A stretch of 15,909 bases of DNA from JBMFLE01 sp049971355 (GTDB lineage Bacteria; Patescibacteriota; Patescibacteriia; UBA2591; UBA4787): NCBI GenBank assembly GCA_049971355.1, contig JBMFLE010000015.1, forward strand, positions 1 to 15,909. The letters run 5' to 3'. Numbering within the stretch: the first letter of the stretch is position 1; each line of letters begins with the position of its first letter. Position numbers and translations under genes: made by a program. The notes under the pieces were generated by a model, which was not told where the DNA came from, searched no databases, and saw only the letters and a list, made by a program, of their open reading frames with translations. This document shows positions 1 through 6,661 of this stretch, one piece after another.

Positions 1-104
1 TCAAACGGCCCAAACTAAATTATTAAAAGCAGAAAATTGTCTCACAAAAGGGGCTCACTTCGTCTAAATAGTTTTCTGATAAATTATCCGTGGAGATACT
101 TTTC

Positions 105-143
105 TTGGGGACAGTCCCTTTAATTATTGAGAAACGTCCCCAA
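105..143. repeat. REP-like inverted repeat
   Basis: Perfect 8-bp arms TTGGGGAC (105-112) and GTCCCCAA (136-143) flank a 23-nt centre. Inside the left part is a smaller palindrome, GGGACAGTCCC (108-118). The element is G/C-rich at its edges in an AT-rich spacer. A partial relative, GGGGACAGT, recurs at 15328-15336 near the other end of the window. Short repeats of this style are often dispersed by REP-associated transposases. That origin is inferred, because no transposase is present here. Confidence 0.5.
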
Positions 144-168
144 TAGTAACTGAAGGAAAAACAGTCTT

Positions 169-198
169 AAAAATGGGCACTTGGCGCGGACCATTTTT
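169..198. terminator. Hairpin upstream of aspS promoter, possible terminator
   Basis: AAAAATGG (169-176) pairs perfectly with CCATTTTT (191-198) around a 14-nt G/C-rich loop. The A and T runs are part of the stem, so on either strand the structure ends in a U-run and could act as a bidirectional terminator. It lies immediately upstream of the aspS promoter -35 box and would insulate aspS from upstream transcription. It could also be part of the neighbouring repeat element. Confidence 0.35.
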
Positions 199-202
199 GA
201 AT

Positions 203-230
203 TTGACATTTCCAATGAGTTGGTTATGAT
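203..230 (+). promoter_or_regulatory. Sigma70-type promoter of aspS
   Basis: A perfect -35 hexamer TTGACA (203-208) is separated by 16 nt from TATGAT (225-230), one mismatch from the -10 consensus. Transcription would start near 237 and give a leader of about 80 nt before the aspS start codon. No other match of this quality lies upstream of aspS. Confidence 0.7.
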
Positions 231-242
231 AAAAATAAAAAC

Positions 243-299
243 ATGGAAAAATTTAATAACAATTCGCCGGAAAAATGGCAGAAACCAAAGAAATTTTAA
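243..299 (+). CDS. Possible 18-codon leader ORF before aspS
   Basis: An ATG-to-TAA ORF of 18 codons, MEKFNNNSPEKWQKPKKF, lies entirely in the predicted aspS leader and ends 19 nt before the aspS start. It has three consecutive Asn codons but no Asp codons, so it does not look like an aspartate-sensing attenuator. No ribosome binding site is evident. It could be a chance ORF in AT-rich DNA or the remnant of a gene start, and I assign no function. Confidence 0.15.
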   Translation: MEKFNNNSPEKWQKPKKF

Positions 300-318
300 T
301 TGTTTTACAATTTGATAT

Positions 319-1713
319 ATGTTAAGAATTTGGTCCATTGAAGCCCCCAAATATCTTAAAGAAGCTGTTTTGCTTAAGGGCTGGGTAAATACTCGGCGTA
401 ATATGGGCAAAATTGTTTTTATTGATTTGCGTGACCGTTCTGGTTTGGTTCAAATTGTTTTTGCCCCTCAAGATTTAGATGAAAAATCCCAAGAAGCAGT
501 TAAAAAAATTAGGCCGGAATTTGTGATTGAAGTTGAGGGACAAGTTAGAAATAGGCCAGAAAATCAAATTAATAAAGATTTACCAACCGGCGAAGTCGAA
601 GTGGCAGCAAAAAGAGTAATTATTTTGTCAGAAGCTAAGACCCCGCTCTTTCCTATTGATAATGAAATTGTTCCAGTGAGTGAAGAAAAGCGACTGAAAT
701 ATCGTTATTTAGATTTACGGCATGAGCGGATGAAAAAAAATTTAATTTTGCGGTATCAGGTGATTAAATTTTTACGCGACTATTTAGATAAAGAAGGATT
801 TTTAGAAATTGAGACGCCGATTTTAACCAAAGGCACACCGGAAGGGGCTCGAGAATTTTTAGTTCCTTCCAGAATTTATCCGGGTAAATTTTATGTTTTA
901 CCTCAATCACCTCAACAATTTAAGCAACTTTTAATGGTTGCCGGCTTTGAAAGATATTTTCAAGTTGCTCGTTGTTTTCGCGATGAAGATACTCGTGGCG
1001 ATCGACAACCCGAATTCACTCAATTAGATATTGAAATGAGTTTTATCGAGGAAAAGGATATTCTTGAATTGATTGAAAGAATGATGATTGAGCTGGTGGA
1101 AAAAATTTTCCCGGAGAAAAAAATCAGTCAGAAACCATTTCCTCGTTTTTTCTATCAAGAAGTGATAGAAAAATATAAAACTGATAAGCCGGATTTAAGA
1201 AAAGACAAAAATAATCCTAATGAATTAGCCTTTTGCTGGATTACTGATCAGCCGCTTTTTGAATATTCAAAAATAGAAAAAAAGATAATTTCTGTCCATC
1301 ACCTTTTCACTGCTCCTAAAGATGAAGAGTTGGGGCTTTTAGAGAAAGAACCGTTAAAAGTTAAAGCTAAATCTTATGATTTAGTTTTAAATGGTTATGA
1401 AATTGGCGGCGGCAGCATCAGGGTTCACCAAAGAGAGTTACAAAATAAAATTTTTAAAATATTAGGCTTAGAGGAAAAAGAAATTCAGCGTCGATTTGGT
1501 CATATGTTGGAGGCCTTTGAATATGGCGCACCACCGCATGGTGGAATTGCCCTTGGACTTGACCGCTTGATTATGATTTTTGCTAATGAGCCAAATATTC
1601 GTGAGGTGATTGCCTTCCCGAAAACAGCTGATGCCAAAGATTTGATGATGGGAGCGCCAAGTGAGCTACCCGAGGCTCAAATAAAAGAAGCTCACATCAA
1701 AATTATAAAGTAG
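319..1713 (+). CDS. aspS: Aspartate--tRNA ligase, compact form lacking the GAD domain
   Basis: Cytoplasmic class II aminoacyl-tRNA synthetase that charges tRNA-Asp with aspartate using ATP. The N-terminal OB-fold anticodon-binding domain covers about residues 14-105 (GWVNTRRNMGK, then FIDLRDR). The catalytic core carries the flipping loop TKGTPEGARE (170-179), motif 2 FRDEDTRGDRQPEF (220-233) and motif 3 GLDRL (413-417). At 464 residues it is much shorter than the usual bacterial enzyme of about 590. The sequence runs from TDKPDLR (288-294) almost directly to FCWITDQPLFEY, where bacterial AspRS carries the GAD insertion domain of roughly 120 residues. Both flanks are intact, so this is a clean domain absence, not a decaying gene. 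Whether it also charges tRNA-Asn cannot be told from the sequence. No ribosome binding site is visible. ftsX starts 2 nt after the stop, so the two are probably co-transcribed. Confidence 0.96.
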   Translation: MLRIWSIEAPKYLKEAVLLKGWVNTRRNMGKIVFIDLRDRSGLVQIVFAPQDLDEKSQEAVKKIRPEFVIEVEGQVRNRPENQINKDLPTGEVEVAAKRVIILSEAKTPLFPIDNEIVPVSEEKRLKYRYLDLRHERMKKNLILRYQVIKFLRDYLDKEGFLEIETPILTKGTPEGAREFLVPSRIYPGKFYVLPQSPQQFKQLLMVAGFERYFQVARCFRDEDTRGDRQPEFTQLDIEMSFIEEKDILELIERMMIELVEKIFPEKKISQKPFPRFFYQEVIEKYKTDKPDLRKDKNNPNELAFCWITDQPLFEYSKIEKKIISVHHLFTAPKDEELGLLEKEPLKVKAKSYDLVLNGYEIGGGSIRVHQRELQNKIFKILGLEEKEIQRRFGHMLEAFEYGAPPHGGIALGLDRLIMIFANEPNIREVIAFPKTADAKDLMMGAPSELPEAQIKEAHIKIIK

Positions 1714-1715
1714 TT

Positions 1716-2612
1716 ATGCGTTTAATTAAAATTGGTTTACAAAATTTTTGTCGCAATTTTTGGCTTTCCGGAGCTGTGGTTATTATTTTAATTTTAATGT
1801 TTCTTTCAATTTCTTTTTTATTCTTTTTGAATGTTTTAGTCCGTCAAACCATTGATTCGGTTCGAGAAAAAGTTGATTTGAGTTTGTATCTAAAACCAGA
1901 GGTTACCCAAAACCAATTAAATAATTTAAAAACAGATTTGGAAAATTTTTCTGAAATTCAGGAAATAAAAGTCATTAGCCCGCAAGAGGCTTTTGAAAGC
2001 TTTAAAGAAAGACATAAAAATAATCCAGAAATCCTAAAATCGTTGGAGGAGATTAATATCAATCCTTTTGGGCCAACTTTGTTAGTCAAAACTAAACCCG
2101 GGACTGACATTAATCCTATTTTAGAACTGGTAACCAGTCCGCGTTATGAAGATTTGATTCAAGAAAAAGATTTTACTAATTATCAAGAATTGATTAATAA
2201 AATTGATTTTTGGGGTCGGCGAATTAAATTTCTCGGCTTTATAATGAGCGGAATTTTTACTTTGGTTGCTATTCTGGTTATTTTTAATGCAATTCGTTTA
2301 AGTATTTACGCTCGTTTAGAGGAAATTAAAATGATGAGATTGGTAGGGGCGACAGCCTGGTCAATTAAAGCCCCATTTTTAGTAGAAATTTTTATCAGTA
2401 TAGTTATTGCTTCGCTTGTGAGTACAGTTTTATTTTTAACTTTAGTTTGGAAATTACAACCAGAGATTATTTCCTTTCTAAATCTTAAATTAAATCTATT
2501 CGATTATTTAGTTTTAAATATTTTATTTTTCTTCGGTAGTCAAATTATTTTTGCTTTTTTATTTTGCTGGCTGGCCGCAAATGTGGCAATGAAAAAATAT
2601 CTAAAAGTATAA
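1716..2612 (+). CDS. ftsX: Cell division protein FtsX
   Basis: Membrane subunit of the FtsEX ABC-transporter-like complex, which couples the cytoplasmic ATPase FtsE to activation of peptidoglycan hydrolases at the division site. The 298 residues show the family layout. TM1 is at about 18-40 and an extracytoplasmic domain at about 45-165. TM2 is at about 172-194, followed by the conserved cytoplasmic stretch IYARLEEIKMMRLVGAT (197-213) that contacts the ATPase. TM3 is at about 222-246 and TM4 at about 264-290. The start is 2 nt after the aspS stop, suggesting translational coupling. FtsE is normally encoded immediately upstream of ftsX, but here that position is held by aspS and no ftsE lies in the window. 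The partner must be encoded elsewhere if the complex is functional. Confidence 0.93.
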   Translation: MRLIKIGLQNFCRNFWLSGAVVIILILMFLSISFLFFLNVLVRQTIDSVREKVDLSLYLKPEVTQNQLNNLKTDLENFSEIQEIKVISPQEAFESFKERHKNNPEILKSLEEININPFGPTLLVKTKPGTDINPILELVTSPRYEDLIQEKDFTNYQELINKIDFWGRRIKFLGFIMSGIFTLVAILVIFNAIRLSIYARLEEIKMMRLVGATAWSIKAPFLVEIFISIVIASLVSTVLFLTLVWKLQPEIISFLNLKLNLFDYLVLNILFFFGSQIIFAFLFCWLAANVAMKKYLKV

Positions 2613-2662
2613 TAAGTATAGTTGGATTACATTTTTAGAGAGTCGGATTGGTGCGGGGTGCT

Positions 2663-2715
2663 CATAATTGTACAAAAATTTTCTTCGCTTCGCTCGTAAA
2701 TTTTTAACAATTATG
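2663..2715. repeat. Hairpin-forming inverted repeat overlapping the ftsK start codon
   Basis: CATAATTGT (2663-2671) pairs with ACAATTATG (2707-2715), and AAAAATTT (2674-2681) pairs with AAATTTTT (2698-2705). Only a 2-versus-1 nt internal mismatch separates the two blocks, giving about 17 base pairs. The 16-nt loop (2682-2697) contains the repetitive TTCGCTTCGCTCG. The last three bases of the right arm are the ftsK ATG, so in RNA the start codon would be paired. The preceding stretch GTGCGGGGTGCTC is G-rich and unlike the surrounding DNA, which hints at an inserted repeat element. Confidence 0.55.
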
Positions 2716-4791
2716 GCAAAGAATAAAAAGAAAATTAAAAAACCAAAATCACCAGAAGAACAAAAAATTAAACGTTTAATTTTGGCTGCGATTTTAATTA
2801 CTTTAGCTGTGATTCTTTTTTTAGGTTTAATTGAGACAGCTGGTCCTTTGGGCAGATATTTAACCCATGGAATTAAATTTATTTTTGGTTGGTCAAGTTG
2901 GTCAATGCCACTCATTTTTCTCCTTTTAGCTTATTTTATTTTAAAGTTAAAAGAAGATGAAAAAATTAAAAAAAGTGTTTGGTTGGGTTTAATAATTTTT
3001 ATTTTGGCCTTGGCAGGACTTTTTCATCTTTATCTGATCGGAGATCAATCAGCTTTAAAAGAGTTTCGTGGCGGTGGTTACTTTGGCTTTGCTTTAGTTT
3101 GGTTATTAATTCAATTTTTTGGCTTTTGGGCTAGTTTGGTAATTATGGTTACTTTGACTTTAATTAGCCTAATTTTAATTTCAACCGGATTTATAAAAGA
3201 GAAATTGCCAGTAGTTGAAGAAAAACCGGCACCAGTTGAAGAGCTTCAATTAAAATCCTGGTGGCAAAAATTAAGAGAAAAATGGCAAAAGAAGAAAGAG
3301 TTAGCTCTTAAACCAGAAAAAACATCTGAGAAATTAGTGGCCAAGCCGACCGAAGAATTAATCACGATTCAGAAAGAAGCATTTAAACCGGTTTTTAAGG
3401 CTCGCCGCTTAGCAACTAAAATTGATTTACCACTTGATTTATTAGAAATCAGTTCGACTAAGCCAAATAGCGGCGATATTAAGGCCAATAAATTGACTAT
3501 TCAAAAAACTTTAGAAAATTTTGGCATCTTAGTTGAAATGGGTGAAGTTAAAATTGGGCCGACTGTTACCCAATATACTCTAAAACCAGCTGATGGGGTT
3601 AAGCTCTCTCAGATTACTAGTTTACATAATGATTTAGCCTTGGCTTTAGCCGCTCATCCGATTAGAATCGAGGCACCAATTCCTGGTCAATCTTTAGTTG
3701 GGATTGAGGTGCCAAATCAACAAATTGCCGTTGTTCGTTTACGTGAAATTTTAGAAAGCGAGGAATTTAAAAAACGAAAATCTAATTTAACTATTGGCCT
3801 AGGAAAAGATGTGGCTGGCAATATCTGGTTAGCAGATTTAGGAAAAATGCCACATTTGTTGGTGGCTGGTGCCACTGGCTCGGGTAAAACTGTTATGCTT
3901 AATTCAATCATCATCACTTTACTTTATCAAAACTCGCCTGATGATTTAAAATTTATTTTAGTTGACCCAAAAAGAGTTGAGCTTCCGCTTTATAATGACC
4001 TACCCCACCTTTTAGCACCAGTAATCACTGATGTTCAAAAAACAATTAATGCCTTGAAATGGGCTTTGATGGAAATGGAGCGGCGTTTTGATTTAATGGC
4101 TGAAAATAAAAAGAGGGATATTGAATCTTTTAATCGAGATATGATTGAAAAATTGCCTTATATTGTGATTGTGATTGATGAGTTGGCTGATTTAATGGTT
4201 GCCGCGCCTCAAGAAATGGAGACTTGTATTATTAGATTAGCCCAGATGGCTCGGGCAACTGGCATTCATCTGGTTTTAGCCACTCAGCGGCCCTCGGTTG
4301 ATATTATCACTGGTTTAATTAAGGCTAATATCACCTCGCGTATTGCCTTTTCAGTTGCCTCAATGACTGATTCGCGAACGATTTTAGATTTTTCCGGGGC
4401 AGAAAAATTACTCGGTCGTGGCGATATGCTTTTTGTTTCACCTGAGCTTTCTAAACCAAAAAGATTACAAGGCGCTTATGTTTCAGATCAAGAGATTAAA
4501 AGAGTTGTTGAATATTTAAGAAATATTAAAGAACCAAGTTATCAGTTAGAAATTTTAGAAAAACAATATGAAACCGAAGATTTAGGTGAATTGGCTGACG
4601 ATGAACTTTTGTCTCAGGCCCGCGAGGTTGTGATTCAGGCTGGTCGAGCCTCAGCCTCTTTACTTCAGAGGCGGTTGCGAGTCGGTTATGCCCGAGCGGC
4701 TAGATTGTTGGATTTATTGGAAAAAGAAGGGACAATCGGCCCAGCCGATGGAGCTAAACCACGAGAAGTGTTAAAAAAAGAAGAGAATTAA
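2713..4791 (+). CDS. ftsK: DNA translocase FtsK
   Basis: Septum-anchored hexameric dsDNA motor that pumps chromosome termini during division and activates Xer recombination at dif. It has 692 residues from the ATG at 2713. About four transmembrane helices occupy residues 20-160 and a charged linker lies at about 165-235. The FtsK alpha/beta motor domain has Walker A GATGSGKT (386-393) and Walker B IVIVIDE (484-490). The C-terminal winged-helix gamma domain is recognised by ASASLLQRRLRVGYARAARL and GPADGAKPREVL, which implies oriented-sequence reading and a Xer/dif system. The reading frame stays open upstream to a TTG at 2668, but those codons are made of the inverted repeat. The ATG product, MAKNKKKIKK, is a typical FtsK N-terminus. 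There is no clear Shine-Dalgarno site. Confidence 0.96.
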   Translation: MAKNKKKIKKPKSPEEQKIKRLILAAILITLAVILFLGLIETAGPLGRYLTHGIKFIFGWSSWSMPLIFLLLAYFILKLKEDEKIKKSVWLGLIIFILALAGLFHLYLIGDQSALKEFRGGGYFGFALVWLLIQFFGFWASLVIMVTLTLISLILISTGFIKEKLPVVEEKPAPVEELQLKSWWQKLREKWQKKKELALKPEKTSEKLVAKPTEELITIQKEAFKPVFKARRLATKIDLPLDLLEISSTKPNSGDIKANKLTIQKTLENFGILVEMGEVKIGPTVTQYTLKPADGVKLSQITSLHNDLALALAAHPIRIEAPIPGQSLVGIEVPNQQIAVVRLREILESEEFKKRKSNLTIGLGKDVAGNIWLADLGKMPHLLVAGATGSGKTVMLNSIIITLLYQNSPDDLKFILVDPKRVELPLYNDLPHLLAPVITDVQKTINALKWALMEMERRFDLMAENKKRDIESFNRDMIEKLPYIVIVIDELADLMVAAPQEMETCIIRLAQMARATGIHLVLATQRPSVDIITGLIKANITSRIAFSVASMTDSRTILDFSGAEKLLGRGDMLFVSPELSKPKRLQGAYVSDQEIKRVVEYLRNIKEPSYQLEILEKQYETEDLGELADDELLSQAREVVIQAGRASASLLQRRLRVGYARAARLLDLLEKEGTIGPADGAKPREVLKKEEN

Positions 4792-4812
4792 CTAATTAAA
4801 ATTAGCTATTCT

Positions 4813-5502
4813 ATGGCCTTTGATACTCATCCACTTCAAACCGAGACTTTAGGTGATTTTTTAAAAAAAATTAGACTAAGTAGCGGCTGGCAACTAAAAG
4901 ATATTGAGCGCAAAATTAAAATAAAAGAGGAATATCTTAAGGCTTTAGAAGAAGATGATTATGGTAAATTTTCTAGCCCGACTTATGTCCGAGGTTTTTT
5001 AAAGTCTTATGTTGAATTTTTAAATTTGAACTCGGATCAGATTATTGAGCGCTATCATCAGGAAAGTCAGTTTTTTGAAGTTAAAGAAAAAATTTTAAAA
5101 GAGCAAGGGTTAACCCGATCAGCTCTGCCAGGTTTTAAAAATTTTATTAAGAGCAAGAAAATTCGCATTTTTAATTTCCAAAAAGTTAGTTTGATTATTA
5201 TCGCCGCAGCCTTTTTGTTTTATTTTATTTGGTTGATTGGTCAATTTGTTTTGCCGCCAAAAATAACTATATTTTTTCCTGCTAACAATTTTGAGACCAG
5301 CGATAAAGTGATTCAAATTAGAGGTCGAGTTAAGGGCGATGGCATAGTTAAAATCAACGACCAGCCAGTTTCGAAATTTGAGAATGGTATTTTTGAAGAG
5401 ACCCTTTATTTAATGCCAGGAATTAATAAAATTAAAATTTCTGTTAAGAAAAAAAATAATTCAGAAACTACTATTTGGCGAAAAATAATCGCTAAAGAAT
5501 AA
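4813..5502 (+). CDS. RodZ-like membrane-anchored HTH protein
   Basis: A 229-residue bitopic membrane protein. The cytoplasmic N-terminus (about residues 11-80) is an HTH_25/Xre-like helix-turn-helix of the RodZ family (TLGDFLKKIRLSSGWQLKDIE, then YLKALEEDDYGKF and YVRGFLKSYVEFLNL). One transmembrane helix follows at about 125-147. A 75-residue extracytoplasmic beta-rich domain at about 150-225 ends in IKISVKKKNNSETT and looks Ig-like. In model bacteria RodZ links MreB filaments to the wall-elongation machinery, and the HTH binds MreB, not DNA. No mreB is in the window, so the shape role is inferred from domain layout only. The gene lies 21 nt after ftsK and is probably the last in the aspS-ftsX-ftsK transcription unit. 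Confidence 0.8.
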   Translation: MAFDTHPLQTETLGDFLKKIRLSSGWQLKDIERKIKIKEEYLKALEEDDYGKFSSPTYVRGFLKSYVEFLNLNSDQIIERYHQESQFFEVKEKILKEQGLTRSALPGFKNFIKSKKIRIFNFQKVSLIIIAAAFLFYFIWLIGQFVLPPKITIFFPANNFETSDKVIQIRGRVKGDGIVKINDQPVSKFENGIFEETLYLMPGINKIKISVKKKNNSETTIWRKIIAKE

Positions 5503-5504
5503 AC

Positions 5505-5532
5505 TTGACATATTTTATTTTTTTTATATCAT
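5505..5532 (+). promoter_or_regulatory. Sigma70-type promoter of recA
   Basis: TTGACA (5505-5510) and TATCAT (5527-5532) are spaced by 16 nt. The -35 box begins 2 nt after the stop codon of the preceding gene. Transcription would start near 5539 and give a leader of about 90 nt. I see no LexA-type operator (no GAAC-N4-GTTC or CTG-N10-CAG palindrome) in the promoter. Confidence 0.65.
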
Positions 5533-5552
5533 TAAATTGGAGCTTGATAATA

Positions 5553-5602
5553 AATCTTGGCGTTTTTTACGCTGGTTTTGCGCTGGCGAAAACGCTGAGA
5601 TT
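5553..5602 (+). promoter_or_regulatory. Long hairpin in the recA 5' leader
   Basis: AATCTTGGCGTTTT (5553-5566) pairs with AAAACGCTGAGATT (5589-5602) over 14 positions, two of them G-U wobbles. The 22-nt loop contains CGCTGG twice (5570-5575 and 5581-5586) and can form a small inner hairpin. It lies downstream of the promoter and 29 nt before the recA start codon, so it would be in the mRNA. There is no U-run after it, so it is not an ordinary terminator. Its role is unknown. Wobble pairs in an otherwise continuous stem suggest it works as RNA. Confidence 0.5.
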
Positions 5603-5631
5603 AAATAATTTTGTAACATTGGTTTAAATTT

Positions 5632-6642
5632 ATGACCAAACAAAATAAACAAGAGATAATGAGCAACCGACTAAAAGCAGCTCAAGTGGCGATTGAGCAA
5701 ATTAAAGCCAAATTCGGCGAGGGTTCGATTATGAAATTAGGTGAAGCGAAAAGAATGGATGTTGAGGCGATTACTACTGGTTGCCTTTCTTTGGATTTAG
5801 CCCTGGGAGTCGGTGGTGTGCCGCGAGGTCGAATTATCGAAATTTTTGGTCCGGAAATGAGCGGAAAGACAACTTTAGCTTTACATATTTTAGCTGAAGT
5901 CCAGAAACAGGGTGGAGTTGGCGCTTTTGTTGATGCCGAACATGCTTTAGATCCTGATTATGCTCAAAAAATTGGAGTTAAGGTTGACGATTTATTAATC
6001 TCTCAGCCCGATACTGGCGAACAAGCTTTAGAAATTGTTGAGACACTAGTTCGTTCTAATGGTATTGATGCGATTGTAGTTGATTCAGTGGCCGCCCTAA
6101 CACCCAAAGCGGAAATTGAAGGTGAGATGGGTGACCAGCATATGGGTCTACAGGCGCGGTTAATGAGCCAGGCTTTAAGAAAATTGGCCGGTATAGTTGG
6201 TAAAACTAAAACGGTGGTTATTTTTATCAATCAAATTCGTCACAAGATTGGTGTCTTTTTCGGCAACCCGGAGACAACCACTGGCGGAATGGCTCTTAAA
6301 TTTTATTCTTCGGTTAGAATTGAAATTAGACGGGCTGAGCAAATTAAAAAAGGAGACGAGGTGCTTGGCAATCGTGTTAAAGTAAAAATTGTTAAAAATA
6401 AAGTTGCTCCGCCTTTTAAAACTTGCGAATTTGATATTTTGTACAATGAGGGAATTTCTTTGGTCGGTGATGTTTTAGATACTGGCGTTAATCAAGAAGT
6501 TATTAAAAAAAGTGGCAATACTTATCTATTTGGCCAAATAAAGCTTGGTGTTGGCCGCGAGGCAGCTAAGGAATTTTTAAAACAAAATCCGAAGTTGATT
6601 CAAGAGATAAAAAGTAGGGTTTGGGAGAAGATTAAAATGTAG
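5632..6642 (+). CDS. recA: Recombinase RecA
   Basis: ATP-dependent strand-exchange protein of homologous recombination and the DNA-damage response. It has 336 residues. The core ATPase has Walker A GPEMSGKT (73-80), Walker B around IDAIVVDS (145-152), the MAW motif near 40-67, loop L1 around EIEGEMGDQHMGL (161-173) and loop L2 around GVFFGNPETTTGGM (207-220). Walker A has Met at position 76 where most RecA proteins have Ser (GPESSGKT). The acidic C-terminal tail of the E. coli protein is absent and the protein ends in basic residues (WEKIKM). Translation could also begin at Met10 (MSNRLKAAQ), but the ATG at 5632 follows the promoter and leader at a normal distance. The gene has its own promoter and a structured leader. 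Confidence 0.97.
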   Translation: MTKQNKQEIMSNRLKAAQVAIEQIKAKFGEGSIMKLGEAKRMDVEAITTGCLSLDLALGVGGVPRGRIIEIFGPEMSGKTTLALHILAEVQKQGGVGAFVDAEHALDPDYAQKIGVKVDDLLISQPDTGEQALEIVETLVRSNGIDAIVVDSVAALTPKAEIEGEMGDQHMGLQARLMSQALRKLAGIVGKTKTVVIFINQIRHKIGVFFGNPETTTGGMALKFYSSVRIEIRRAEQIKKGDEVLGNRVKVKIVKNKVAPPFKTCEFDILYNEGISLVGDVLDTGVNQEVIKKSGNTYLFGQIKLGVGREAAKEFLKQNPKLIQEIKSRVWEKIKM

Positions 6643-6657
6643 TTCTCTCCCAATTTT
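6621..6657 (+). terminator. Weak hairpin over the recA stop codon
   Basis: TTGGGAGA (6621-6628) pairs perfectly with TCTCCCAA (6646-6653), followed by TTTT (6654-6657). The 17-nt loop contains the recA TAG. The stem is short and the U-run brief, so termination may be partial, and the next gene begins only 4 nt later. It could equally affect recA translation termination or mRNA stability. Confidence 0.35.
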
Positions 6658-6661
6658 AATT

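Noticed and set aside
1..104. Minus-strand gene end (possible C-terminus ending near position 23)
   Set aside because: A short frame exists, but it runs into the REP-like repeat and has no recognisable family features.
120..410. Minus-strand ORF of 96 codons overlapping the aspS start
   Set aside because: It overlaps the aspS promoter and first 30 codons, and its product is low-complexity and hydrophobic with no family resemblance.
2668..2712. TTG start 15 codons upstream for ftsK
   Set aside because: These codons are made of the inverted repeat loop and left arm, and encode a sequence unlike FtsK N-termini. The ATG at 2713 gives the typical Lys-rich start.
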